In this document: positions 41,236 to 51,480 of the stretch, piece after piece
Layout: each line of letters opens with the position of its first letter
How positions within the stretch are numbered: position 1 is the first letter of the stretch
From: Asterella californica
Lineage: Eukaryota; Streptophyta; Marchantiopsida; Marchantiales; Aytoniaceae
Assembly (NCBI GenBank): GCA_036924285.1
Contig: JAYKYS010000017.1
Location: forward strand, 4,383,501-4,447,500
Reading direction: 5' to 3'
Length of the DNA stretch: 64,000 bases
Made by a program: the position numbers and the translations under genes
The notes under the pieces: generated by a model
Seen by the model: only the letters and a program-made list of their open reading frames with translations
Told to the model about the DNA's origin: nothing
Databases searched by the model: none

Positions 41236-43608
41236 ATGGCCAACCAAGGATCATCAAGTGGAGGTGCTGCTGCTGCTCAGCAACCTGCTCAGTTGGATGC
41301 TGCTACGATGAAGATGTTTCAAGCTTTTCACATGTTTATGCAACAGCAGCAGAGCACAGAGAGGAAGGAGGTGTTAGCAACCAAGGCATTGCAATCTGTG
41401 ATGCACCAGATGGACCAGTTCAAGGGTACAGATATTTCCAAGTATGTGCGATACTATGCTAGGGAGATGGAGGTGAACAAGGTACCTGAGAAAGAGATGG
41501 TGGAGAACTTTGAGCTTGCTGTTGTCCCTGAGATTCGTGGGCGTGTAAAGGAGCTCAAGCAGCAGCAAGGACAGAGTTGGGAGAGCTTTATGCGAGCTTT
41601 GAAGGAGGAGTACTACACTGAAGATTCAGAGAGGGTGACCAAGAGAACGTTCTTGGAGTGGGTGGTTAAACTTAACAAAGGTTTGTCTGTAAATGAGTTG
41701 TTAAGGGAGTTTGATCGTCAGTATGCTCAGCTTTCTAGGACAGAAAAGCTTACACTAGAGGTGGAGAAGACCGAGCTTTTCTTACAAGCAGCGGACGTGA
41801 CTATTCAGGAGAAGCTTGAGCTGTTGCTAGAAGACAAGAGTGAGGAGAGAGGATTGAAGACTGACTGGAAGGAGGTTGAAGAGGCTGTTTCTTTGCTGAC
41901 CAAGAGACAGAGAAGAAGGGACAAGGTGGTGGTAAGTGAAGCAGCACCTCTGATAATTCCTGTCAAGCAGTTGCCTACTAAGCCTACTTTGGTAATTGCT
42001 AGAGAGGAAGACTCACCGCTTGATGAGTTGATTAAGGGTATGAAAGAGCTTAAGCTTAAGCTCACTAGGTTAGAAGAGAAGGAGCAGAATGTACAGCCTG
42101 CTATGCAGAGACCTCAGATGAGAGAAGGCTTTGTTCATCGTTGTATATGGTGTGATAGCCTAGACCATGTAAGAAGAGATTGTGGGGAGTTTTCAGATGC
42201 ATTGAGGAAGGATCTGATCTTCTTCAAAGCTGGTAAGATCCATCTGAGAGAGACTGGGATGATGTTGGGAACCAACTTTGGCAAGGGTGGTATGAAGAGG
42301 CTTGTGAATGAAATATCAGCATCACATGCTGTTTCTCTTGTGAATGCTGCTACCTGTGGAGTGAAAGTGGAGATGGAGAGAGAGAAAGGGACTACTTGGT
42401 TGTGGTCTGATGTAGTGCGGTCCGTAGCTAGAACAGAGCTAGACAAGGATGTGCTACGAAGGGTTGGCAACTCAATTCGAGAAACTACAGGATGGAATGA
42501 CCCTGTGGATACTATGTCAGTGCATGCTTATGTTGCAAGAAGTCAGCATGAAGCTGTACTAGAAGAAAAACGCAGGAGGGAGGATGCAGGTGAGGCTTCT
42601 ACAGCCAAACGACCTGCTACAAGGAGTGAAAGGGCTAGACCAGAGGCAAGGCAGGAGACAACACCTACTCGGGAGGAAACTATGGAGGATCTATCACCTA
42701 CAACACCAAAGGAGAAGGAGAGAAGCAAGGAGAAGGGTAAGATGTCTGCATATAAACTTCAGTCTGACATTGAGATTGCTACAGACTTGAAGCAGGTGTT
42801 AGAGAATCGTATCTTGAATGGGAAAGTTGAGTTTACTTTGGGTGAGATTCTTGGGATTGCAAAGCGTGAGTTCCATGAGGTTATCATAGATATCATCAAG
42901 AGGAAACGTCAGATTATGGGTGAAGCAGCTACGCTTAATGCTCTAGGGACCAAACTGTCAGATGATGAGGAAGATGAGATTGCTGGTTACTGCTCTCAAG
43001 TATCAGAGGGGAGATCGTATCAGCACGTGAGGTTTGAAGATGAGGTGGAAGCATCGCAGAAGAGCCATTACTCTCACAACCATTGGGCAAGAGCAACCAC
43101 TGAGACCTTGGTGAAGTTGGGAGATCTGGAGGAACCTGTGGTGGCATTGATTGATCACGGCTCAAAGATTAATCTGATGTCTAAGGAGCTGTACAAGCGT
43201 GGGAGGTGGTCCATAGACACCGACCATGGGTGGCTTATCCGTGCTGCCAACAACCAGCGGGGAGAACTCTATGGTGCTTGCCCCAACATCAAGGTAACTG
43301 TGGGTGACATCAGTGATGTTCAGAATTTTTTTGTGCAAGATATGTCAACCTATCCTATCATTCTAGGACAGCCTTACATTATTGCTGTTAGAATGGAGAC
43401 ACGAGTTATGGATGATGGTTCAGCTTATGCTAGGATACGTAGTAGAGACGGCAAAAGAGTTGTTCAGTTTTTGACCGTTGCTGCAGAACATGAGAGGAAT
43501 CGTGACAGCTTGAGAGACCGTCCACTACCTAAGATTACTCAGGAGTTTAGAGAGTCTAGGGGTTTTGGCAGAGTACCATTGAAGAGAGAGACTTCAAAGG
43601 TACAGTAG
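41236..43608 (+). CDS. Element Q Gag-protease
   Basis: A 790-codon open frame starts at ATG 41236, 77 bases after the LTR. The N-terminus is Gln/Ala-rich and followed by a gag domain (about residues 40-190), a charged helical region, and a CCHC-like knuckle at about residue 303 (CIWCDSLDHVRRDC, spacing C-x2-C-x4-H-x4-C). A long Lys/Glu-rich linker leads to an aspartic protease near residue 640, whose active site reads DHGS instead of the usual DTG/DSG. The partner pol frame is -1 and overlaps the last 49 bases. The frame is uninterrupted, consistent with recent insertion. Confidence 0.88.
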   Translation: MANQGSSSGGAAAAQQPAQLDAATMKMFQAFHMFMQQQQSTERKEVLATKALQSVMHQMDQFKGTDISKYVRYYAREMEVNKVPEKEMVENFELAVVPEIRGRVKELKQQQGQSWESFMRALKEEYYTEDSERVTKRTFLEWVVKLNKGLSVNELLREFDRQYAQLSRTEKLTLEVEKTELFLQAADVTIQEKLELLLEDKSEERGLKTDWKEVEEAVSLLTKRQRRRDKVVVSEAAPLIIPVKQLPTKPTLVIAREEDSPLDELIKGMKELKLKLTRLEEKEQNVQPAMQRPQMREGFVHRCIWCDSLDHVRRDCGEFSDALRKDLIFFKAGKIHLRETGMMLGTNFGKGGMKRLVNEISASHAVSLVNAATCGVKVEMEREKGTTWLWSDVVRSVARTELDKDVLRRVGNSIRETTGWNDPVDTMSVHAYVARSQHEAVLEEKRRREDAGEASTAKRPATRSERARPEARQETTPTREETMEDLSPTTPKEKERSKEKGKMSAYKLQSDIEIATDLKQVLENRILNGKVEFTLGEILGIAKREFHEVIIDIIKRKRQIMGEAATLNALGTKLSDDEEDEIAGYCSQVSEGRSYQHVRFEDEVEASQKSHYSHNHWARATTETLVKLGDLEEPVVALIDHGSKINLMSKELYKRGRWSIDTDHGWLIRAANNQRGELYGACPNIKVTVGDISDVQNFFVQDMSTYPIILGQPYIIAVRMETRVMDDGSAYARIRSRDGKRVVQFLTVAAEHERNRDSLRDRPLPKITQEFRESRGFGRVPLKRETSKVQ
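43560..43566 (+). promoter_or_regulatory. Candidate -1 frameshift heptamer between Q gag-pro and pol
   Basis: The gag-pro frame reads AGG GGT TTT GGC, giving G GGT TTT in X XXY YYZ register. The -1 frame has TAG at 43557-43559 and is open from 43560 to 46043. The overlap therefore begins exactly at the heptamer and ends at the gag-pro stop (43606-43608), the arrangement seen at -1 frameshift sites in retroelements. Confidence 0.6.
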
Positions 43609-46046
43609 AGCTAGGATTCTCGCCTGATCCAGTAGAGCATGAGGCTTTATCCACTGGCTTCTTAGGATTGACGTCATGCGGATCAGTGTGTTATAGGAAG
43701 GTTGAGAATCTGAAGAGGTTTGAGAGGCAACATGTGAAGTGTGTACAACAATCTTTGTGGGAGAGTGGAGAGTTAGCAGGAGATGAATACATATCTGGAG
43801 TGTTTGAAGAGCAGTATTTGGTAGATACTATATGGGAGTTGAAATCTATAGTAGAAAGTTCCATAGATGGTGTAGATAGAGTGGTGAGAGTGAGCTCCAA
43901 GGAGCTTTATGATGTAATTGATAAGTTTATAGATCGACAAGAGGTGTATGTGGAGACCAAGTACAAGTCAGTGGCGAAGAAAGTCAAACCAGTGGCTTTG
44001 TCTTTACCACTCGATTACAATCAGAAGATGGAGCAAGCTGCACGAGAACCGACGCTCAGAGGACCGAGAAGAATTGGGCACCAGTTCACAGAAACAACAC
44101 TGAAGGAGCTGAGGATTGGAGGTGATGGATTTCTTACTGAGCAAGAGAAGAAGAGCTTCAGGGAGATGCTATCTTGGCATGGTAAGGCGTTTGCGTTTGA
44201 GTCACTTGAAGTAGGATGTGTAGATCCAAGTGTAGTTGCACCTATGGTAATCTTTACTATACCGCATGTGCCTTGGAATCTACGTCCTATCCCTGTACCT
44301 AGAGCTCATCTTTTGAGATTCATTCAAGATATGCAGCCAGTTAACAAGGTGACTATCAGGAATATGGGTATAAGACCTATTGTAGACGAGTTTGCTGAGG
44401 CTTTTGCTGGTCGTGCTATCTATTCAATGGGAGACTTATATTCAGGTTATGATCAGTTTCAATTATCCTCTGAGAGTAGAGACTTGACTACAATGAGGAC
44501 ACCTTTGGGGTTACTAAGGATGTGCACCTTGCCGCAAGGTGCTACCAATTCTGTAGCACATATGATGAATGGCATGAATAAAGTTTTGAGGGATTTCATT
44601 CCTGAAAAAACTATGCCATTCCTTGATGATGTGCCGATCAAAGGATGTGCTGAGGAGGAGAAGAATGAGGTAATGGATCAGAGGGGGTGCCGTAAGTTTG
44701 TTGCAGATCATATAGTTGACTGCGATAAGATACTGAGTCGACTGGAGGAGGTTCATTTGACTTTATCAGGAGCAAAGTCTGTATTTGGAGAACAGGAGGT
44801 GTTGATTGTGGGGCACCTATGTGGGTCTTATGGTCGGAAACCTTGTCCAAACAAGGTTGATGCCATTCGAAGGATGAAGGAGACGTGTGGATCGGTTACT
44901 GAGGTGAGAAGATTTCTAGGTGCATGTGTGTTTTATCATATATGGATTCCACACTTTGCACATGTAGCAGATCCGTTGTACAAGTTGCTGAGGAAGGGGC
45001 AAAGATTTCAGTGGCAAGAGGAGCAAAGCGAATCTATGAGGAAGTTGAAGGACCTTTTGGCTTCACCACCAACTCTACGGAAGGTAACATATGAGTTGGA
45101 CAGATCTGTTATCCTTACTGTTGATACTAGTCCTATTGGCATTGGATGGGCTGTAGGACAAGACGATGAAGATGGAAATAGATATGTGGTGCGTTTTGGA
45201 GCTAAGGTGTTAAGTTCACAGCAGAGAGACTACCCTCGGGTCAAGAGAGAGCTATGGGGAGTAGTTACTACGATGAAGAGTGATAAGGAATACTTGATAG
45301 GAGCACCTGTGGTTGTGGAGACAGATTGTTTACCTCTCTTGGGAATGATCACTAGCTGTACAACTCCAGATATTGCTATGTTGAGGTGGATAGCATATAT
45401 CAAGTCCTTGAACCCAGAGCTTAGACATATTGCAGGGAAGGACAATCCTGTGGCAGATATGTTATCAAGGGCTAGGTATTACGATGAGAAAGAAATGATA
45501 GATGATCAGGAGGATGTGGGAACAGAGTTCTATTCTAGTGCTCTTGCTAGAAGAGATAGAAGCTGTTTTGCAGCCTCGTTGGAGTTTTTTGAGGAAACTA
45601 TGTATGATGGCGAGTGGTTGGATCTTGGGCGCTATTTGAGTTCACTGGAAAGGCAAGAAGGCTGGTCTGATGCAGATTTCAAGAGGATCTGTAGAATAGC
45701 TTATGGTTACTTTTTACATGGAGGACATCTATGGAAGCGCCCTAAGCTACAAGGAGGTATACCGCAACGGGTGGTATGTGACTTGGAATTGCAGCAGAAG
45801 CTGATCAAGGAGTTCCATGAGAGTTTATGGGCCGGTCATAGAGGAGTTTGGGCTACATTTGCCAAGATGAAGGAGAAGTATTGGTGGAAGGGTATGTATA
45901 AGGATGTAGTACAGTTTGTTTCATCCTGTATACCCTGCCAGATGTATTCCAACGTACGTCATCGTGATGGATTACATCCTACTTATCCTTTAGCCATTCA
46001 TTACAAATGGGTAGTTGATCTGGTAACTATGCCATTTGGACTTTGA
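43560..46046 (+). CDS. Element Q reverse transcriptase, RNase H and integrase N-terminus
   Basis: The -1 frame is open from 43560; the nearest TTG is at 43668. After about 170 residues, RT shows MGDLYSGYDQF, PLGLLRMCTLPQGATN and the catalytic FLDD at 44619-44630. RNase H has VILTVDTSPIGIGWA (about 45113) and the later Asp in VETDCLPLL. An integrase zinc domain follows (HESLWAGHRGVW and SSCIPCQMY, about 45815-45950), then the first catalytic Asp in WVVDLVTMPFG. A single TGA at 46044 ends the frame; the same frame resumes at once, so one substitution separates it from a full pol. Confidence 0.87.
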   Translation, partial: GFWQSTIEERDFKGTVELGFSPDPVEHEALSTGFLGLTSCGSVCYRKVENLKRFERQHVKCVQQSLWESGELAGDEYISGVFEEQYLVDTIWELKSIVESSIDGVDRVVRVSSKELYDVIDKFIDRQEVYVETKYKSVAKKVKPVALSLPLDYNQKMEQAAREPTLRGPRRIGHQFTETTLKELRIGGDGFLTEQEKKSFREMLSWHGKAFAFESLEVGCVDPSVVAPMVIFTIPHVPWNLRPIPVPRAHLLRFIQDMQPVNKVTIRNMGIRPIVDEFAEAFAGRAIYSMGDLYSGYDQFQLSSESRDLTTMRTPLGLLRMCTLPQGATNSVAHMMNGMNKVLRDFIPEKTMPFLDDVPIKGCAEEEKNEVMDQRGCRKFVADHIVDCDKILSRLEEVHLTLSGAKSVFGEQEVLIVGHLCGSYGRKPCPNKVDAIRRMKETCGSVTEVRRFLGACVFYHIWIPHFAHVADPLYKLLRKGQRFQWQEEQSESMRKLKDLLASPPTLRKVTYELDRSVILTVDTSPIGIGWAVGQDDEDGNRYVVRFGAKVLSSQQRDYPRVKRELWGVVTTMKSDKEYLIGAPVVVETDCLPLLGMITSCTTPDIAMLRWIAYIKSLNPELRHIAGKDNPVADMLSRARYYDEKEMIDDQEDVGTEFYSSALARRDRSCFAASLEFFEETMYDGEWLDLGRYLSSLERQEGWSDADFKRICRIAYGYFLHGGHLWKRPKLQGGIPQRVVCDLELQQKLIKEFHESLWAGHRGVWATFAKMKEKYWWKGMYKDVVQFVSSCIPCQMYSNVRHRDGLHPTYPLAIHYKWVVDLVTMPFGL

Positions 46047-46049
46047 CAA

Positions 46050-46964
46050 ATGAGGTATCTAGTCTTGGCTAGAGAAGATCTATCTAACAAAGTCGAAGGC
46101 CGTGCCTTGAGGACGAAGACCACTGCTAGTGTCTACCGCTTTCTACTTGAAGATGTTATTTGTAGGTATGGGTGTGTGGGAAAGATCACTGCACATAGGG
46201 GTGAGCTGGATGCACAAGAAGCAGTTGAGTTCTTCAAGCGATTGGGAATCAAGTTGGCGTTAACCACTGCTTACAATCCTGAAGGGAATGGCAAGAGCGA
46301 AAGAGGTCATCCGCCAATCATCAAAGCTTTGGTAAAAGCTTGCAAGGGTAAGATCCGTGAATGGCCTAGACTGCTACCATTTGCTTTGTGGGCAGATCGT
46401 ACAACTCATAGTACCGTTACATGTTACATGCCAGCAGAGTTGATACTAGGGCAAAAACCTGTGATGCCGATTGAGGAGGTTGTGTCTACTTGGAATGTTT
46501 TGTCATGGGAAGATGGTAGAAGTACGGAGGATCTTCTTGCATTAAGGATCCAACAGTTAGAACGAAGATCTGAGGATGTTGCCAAAGCTGTGGAAAGGTT
46601 AAAGACTGCTAGAGAGAGAAACAAAGGCAGGTTTGATAGAACACATAGATTACGACCCAAACCAGTTAAGGAAGGTGATTGGGTGTTAGTCTATGATAGT
46701 AGTCTTGATAATCAGCATAGCGCTATCAGAAAGTTTTCCAAGAGATGGTTCGGACCTTATGTGATGTTAGAAGTTTATGATAATGCCACATACTCTTTGA
46801 GAGCGTTAGATGGTGCACTGCTCAAGATACCAGTCGCAGGGAAGAGAATCAAATTCTTTAGAAGGAGAGGGGACGACCAGAACATTGCAGAGCTTACTGA
46901 GGATGAAGCTGAAGACTCAATGGAGGTTGAAGATGAATTTGAAGCTGAAGCTGAAGAGTCTTGA
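46050..46964 (+). CDS. Element Q integrase core and C-terminus
   Basis: In phase with the preceding pol frame after one TGA, and opening with RYLVLAREDLSNKVEGRAL. The position of the second catalytic Asp reads KITAHRGELDA, with His where Asp is expected. The Glu is present in NPEGNGKSERGH (about 46276). A coiled region, a GPY-type module (KRWFGPYVMLEVYDN) and an acidic tail follow. The His substitution and the upstream stop predict that this copy cannot integrate by itself, though it could be mobilised in trans. Confidence 0.85.
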   Translation: MRYLVLAREDLSNKVEGRALRTKTTASVYRFLLEDVICRYGCVGKITAHRGELDAQEAVEFFKRLGIKLALTTAYNPEGNGKSERGHPPIIKALVKACKGKIREWPRLLPFALWADRTTHSTVTCYMPAELILGQKPVMPIEEVVSTWNVLSWEDGRSTEDLLALRIQQLERRSEDVAKAVERLKTARERNKGRFDRTHRLRPKPVKEGDWVLVYDSSLDNQHSAIRKFSKRWFGPYVMLEVYDNATYSLRALDGALLKIPVAGKRIKFFRRRGDDQNIAELTEDEAEDSMEVEDEFEAEAEES

Positions 46965-47000
46965 TCTGGATTTGGCACATACCGGAGGATGTGCAGGTTC

Positions 47001-47012
47001 AGAGGGGGTGGA
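47001..47012 (+). promoter_or_regulatory. Polypurine tract of Q
   Basis: agagggggtgga directly precedes the 3' LTR start TGTCGCG at 47013. Confidence 0.8.
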
Positions 47013-48382
47013 TGTCGCGCTACTTGGCGACTACATGCTTGACTTCTACTCCGACGCTTAGGTTTGGTAGTTCTAGAAGTTAGCTCATATTACTTCTAGT
47101 CCTTTATGTATATGTTTGACACCTTTGCATGCGGTGTTAACACTATTTTGAGTCCTAATAGGCTGATAGTATGTTAGTTATCTTGATCAAGCATTTGTGC
47201 GCTTGTACAAATGACTTCTTACTTGTCTATGACGTTCAATGTACAGCTTGGGTTTCCATGCTGATAGGGGTTTGAGCTCATGGGTTGTACTTACTTGTCG
47301 CCCATGCACGCTTTCTAGCTAATTTAAGTTATTTTTTGGGGCTATGTGTCATTTTAGGTAGTTTAAGTTTTACGCTGGCACTCTAGGGGGCTTGACGTGG
47401 TAGCTTATGAGTGTAGATAAGTTACCAGGTAGTTTAAGGCACAAAAGGACAGTCAAGTGGAGCTATGAACTCCCATTGGTCCATTTTTGTCTTTTGTAAA
47501 ACTCTATGTTTAGAAATAGAGCTCTAGAGGAGAGTTCGAGAAATTGGTGAGGTATCTTCGAAATCTGAGAACACAGGAAGAGAGAGCTCGTCGTGCCAAG
47601 CACTGTCAGTGAAATTTTTGCTCGATTTGGATCAATACACAAGGAGTTATGCCCAATTGAAGTTCGGATTGTGCCAAAACTGCATCACTTTTGTTGATTT
47701 TGGAGTTTTCGGTGCCAATTGCAGCAGAATTGAAGAAATCACTTCAAAACTTCGTGGTTGCGTTCACTGTCAGGAGGGCTACGACTGTCCAAAAATTTTC
47801 GAATCATTTGAGTAACTGAGTAATTCAAGGCGGCCACTGAAGCAGAGGGGATCTGAAAAGCTCTTAATCTAGAGCAGCGACTTTAGAGAAGGAGATCTGG
47901 AGTTCTACAAACAATCAGGAGTCCCAACTTCACAGGGATGTTCAGCATCCTGTAGACTTCAAATACTGTGAGAAGATTTGAAATTCATCGAGCCAATTCT
48001 CTGTTCTATGTCTGAATAGCTGTCTAGGTACCAGAAATTGCCATAATTCTCTTATTCAGAACTTTTCTGTCAACATCTCGATGCTAGAATTCAATCTCAA
48101 GCTGAAACTTCGTGTGTGTGTTCAGTAGTGCCTCATTTACATGTAGGGGAAGTTTAGAAGTCTAAACCTTCATAGTTTTCCTCTCTTTGAGTGTCAAAGT
48201 TCACCGCTTAAGTCTATTACTACCAGTGAGACCTAAATTTTGCTTTTTGAGCATATCAGAGGATCCTACACTCCTGTGTGAGTGTTTATAGCTCCAGTTG
48301 TGACCTGAAAGCCAACCTCTTTAGTAAACAACCACAGCCAGAAGCCCGGTGCTTTCCTAAGTAGACGGATCACACTCCGACA
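47013..48382 (+). repeat. Element Q 3' LTR
   Basis: A 1370-base partner of 39787-41159, ending ACTCCGACA and followed by GCGT. The few differences from the 5' LTR indicate a recent insertion relative to everything around it. Confidence 0.92.
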
Positions 48383-50900
48383 GCGTGTCAGGTGTAGAGT
48401 TGTACCCCCTGATCCCCTTAGAGATATCTGCAGCTGGACTGGACATCTCTCCACCTCGGACTTCTTCAGACCCAAACCGTTACACGTCACCTTCTCCAAC
48501 ATCAACGGTTGGGCTCCAGAGTCTAACAAGACTTTCTGTGGTCAATACACCTTCCCTAAAGCTGCCACCAAACAGAAGATACCACTTCTGTTGTCCAACA
48601 ACATCACACCTGGTGCCAAACCAGCACGGTCCATCGCCAACATAGCTGGTAACTCATCTAACCTGATAGCCGCCGCTTGTCAAATACCATTGGTAGCTAT
48701 CCTGATCTTCGACTCCATGGACACATATATCGCCTCTCGCTGAACCATTTTAGCACTAGAGATAACTACATCCTCGCTCTTACTGAGCGTGGTCATCAAC
48801 AGGAACACTGGAGCCAAGCTGACTCCCAAAGCTCTCATATCCATGGTTGAAAATAGTGGATTTCGGATAACTGCTGTAGCTGCCTCTAACATCGGGTTTG
48901 ACATCGCATCCACAGACGTCGAGGATTGTCTCACATCACTCCCACTCTTGGTATGTCGATGTCTCTAACTCCACTACATCATCGATAGGTCGTTTAGGAA
49001 CCATAGACGTGGTCCTCAACGTCTCCGATAATGTGAATGACTGAGGAAGCCTGGTCTGTCTACTAGCCTCCCCGTGTTGTGGATCCAATTCCACAGACGC
49101 ATCTCAAGACTCAGAGGCACGTATTGCACCTCTACTCACTACCGCAGATGTCTCAATCTGCGCCACACTAGTCATGAAGTCAAAGTCAACTCCTTCTCCT
49201 CCATAAGACGTGGAAGTCTTTGTTCCACCAGATATCCGCTGAGCCATAGCCAACTAGCTATCCTCTGCTCCAACTGCTCAATCCGAGTAGTCATACCTGC
49301 TTCTGAGTCGTAGCAGACGGTGGACCGACTGATCCTCTCCCAGGTGCTGGATCTCTACCTCCAGCTCGACCACCACGGCCTCCTTGAGCTACTCCGCCTC
49401 GTCCACGATCAGCCTTTCCTTGCCATAGCTCGGGATGGAGATCAAACAACGGTCACTACAATGACCTGGTCGTCCGCAATGCTCACATTGCTTAGGTACC
49501 GCTTGAGATGTCCCAGACATCTCATAACCACCTCTTCTTTATGGATAGTCCTTTTGCTGATGAGGTCCATCACACGTCTAGCAAAGACCCGCTTGTTGTT
49601 GACTAGAGAAAGACAGCATGCGCTTCTGTCCACCAGATCCTCCAACACCTCCCTGGGATCATGACTGTTCAGCACGATCTTTATCACCACCACCACTACC
49701 ACCACGCTATTGCGCAGCTTGTGATCCTCGAGAAGATGTGGTCACCCCATGTGGTGCCTCCTTGCTGAACCCATCAGTCACCACCCTCTCCTCCACCATG
49801 TTGAGCTCAATCCGCTCAGCCAAACCAAAGACAACGGCCAACGTCAGAGCGGTGTCTCTAAAAAGAGTCGCATCTCTAACTCTCCTACGCATCTCTCGAT
49901 CTAGGATCCCATACCAGAACTGGACTGCATGTGCTTCAGTCACCCCTTGGGTAATTCTGATCAACGGCCTCATACGAATAAATGCCTCGCGAAAGCTCTC
50001 TCCAGTCTTCCGTTGGAAGTCTTGCAGACTCCTCAACTTGTCGGTCCGCACACCCTGATAGTTCTTCCTTAAACATTAGAAGAATTGAACCGCACGATTA
50101 AACCCTGGTGGTATCACGCTCACACTACCACCTGTTCCAGTACTAGTAGACGCACCGTTGGTAATAGATACTCCGCTATCTATGGATGTACCACTGTTGC
50201 TGGCACCCGAACTCGTAGGTGGTATGCCTCCTGGAACTGCGTCAGTAGTGATAGAAACGTAGTTGGAAGATCAATATTGTCTTCACAACTCAATCTCCAC
50301 AATGTTATCTCGCATGAACTCATGATAATCGTCCATCGACGATCCCTCCAAATGTTAGAACAAACCCTTCCACGTCATAAAAGGTGTAAACAGCTGTGGG
50401 TTCCGCATCTGCTGCAGATCGCACCAACTGTCAAAGTCCTAGATGAAGTCATCCCACTCAATGGTACCCACCATATTTGAGTAACGTTGAGGTCCCTTCG
50501 TGATCCCATAGATCTCGTCCATGTCCCACAACAATGGTGTGACGACATTAGACTCATCACCAGAAAACGCACTGTCTACGTCCTCCGGAACAACCGACGA
50601 CAATGGTGTAGGTAGTCGCTACCTCATCCCACTCCGTGTATACCCACTATCGGAGAAGTCCCGAGAACTCCGTGATGATAGAACCTCGTGAACACTCTCC
50701 AACCAAAATGTCGAAATCCTCATCACCACCGTGACCACAACTTGCTTAACCCCGCTCCTACTGAACTAATCTATCCCCTACTAGAACGATCAAAGTAAGG
50801 ATAACCTATATCTGCCATCACCACAGGCAGCAGCCTCTCACGTTCTGTTGGTCGTCACTCCAACCGCACCGTGAGAAAAAACAAAGATAGTCTGACTGGT
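48383..50900 (-). pseudogene. Element P Gag and protease
   Basis: On the minus strand, the gag core shows LRSLQDFQRKTGESFREAFI and RRRVRDATLFRDTALTLA (50050-49860). A CCHC knuckle, CEHCGRPGHCSDRC, lies near 49490-49449. After a decayed linker (48934-48680) comes the protease with MLDSGAQPLML (about 48529), running to the Q insertion at 48383. The frame is broken by numerous stops and indels. The N-terminus, near 50900, is only recognised by similarity of short acidic stretches around EWDDFI (about 50460). This is the oldest element in the window by nesting. Confidence 0.65.
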
Positions 50901-51223
50901 CCGCAACTCCAGCCTCACTATCGACAGCACATTGGAGTGAACACAAACACGGTGCACAAACAGGAAGCAAAATATGGAGGGTTCCAACCACAAGAAGTCC
51001 AAACGATAACCCTCCACACTCAAACATTCACATAAAGAGAAACCTAGTCCCATCCGATCTGACGCCTCTTCTTCGGTGACCACATGCACAATATATGATC
51101 ACCAACTATCATAACTAGTACTTAAGATCACTAACTAGATGTCCACACCTCTAGTAGCTCCAAAAATATCTATGTGATAGCTCTACTAGCTCACCCAAGA
51201 CAACTATCATCAACTGCCTCCAT

Positions 51224-51272
51224 ACGCGTCTCTATGATATAAGCAATCTTTGCTTATATCGTAGAGACGCGT
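51224..51272. repeat. Near-perfect palindrome, 23-nt arms and 3-nt loop
   Basis: The left arm 51224-51246 (starts ACGCGTCTCTATGATATAAG) and right arm 51250-51272 are inverted complements with one mismatch. It could be two fused terminal repeats of an excised or deleted small transposon, or an RNA hairpin in P's leader. Confidence 0.85.
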
Positions 51273-51361
51273 GGGGTCGCCTTACCATTCCTCTAGGAAC
51301 GTGCAAGAAGGTCTCCTATTACTTTAAACAAGTCCATAAGTACTTGCACGCATCCCTGTAA

Positions 51362-51480
51362 GACACCAAGAGCTATTGATCTAGTGGTAAAGCCAAAGCT
51401 AAGACTACTGAGTTTAAGTGTGCAAGTCCAGGAATAATGTTGGGATGGATGACCTACTGGTTTTACACTTCCCACACAAC
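51362..51480 (+). mobile_element. SINE-like sequence with tRNA- and 5S-like parts
   Basis: On the plus strand there is a box A-like stretch (tgatctagtggtaaagcc), then a box B-like stretch (gtgtgcaagtcc), then gggatggatgacctactgg, which resembles the 3' part of 5S rRNA. No A-tail or target duplication was identified. Confidence 0.35.

Larger units (their letters stand above)
39787..48382 (+). mobile_element. Element Q: young, nearly intact Ty3/gypsy retrotransposon
   Basis: LTRs at 39787-41159 and 47013-48382 differ at only about 15-20 positions by eye. A primer site, a polypurine tract, gag-pro, RT-RNase H-integrase and short GCGT duplications at 39783-39786 and 48383-48386 are present. It is inserted in element P's protease. 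No chromodomain was seen. Confidence 0.9.

Noticed and set aside
47609..47815. 68-codon ORF in element Q LTR as a gene
   Set aside because: It is within an LTR, and the 5' LTR copy lies in a similar but unsupported frame. No domain or initiation context stands out.
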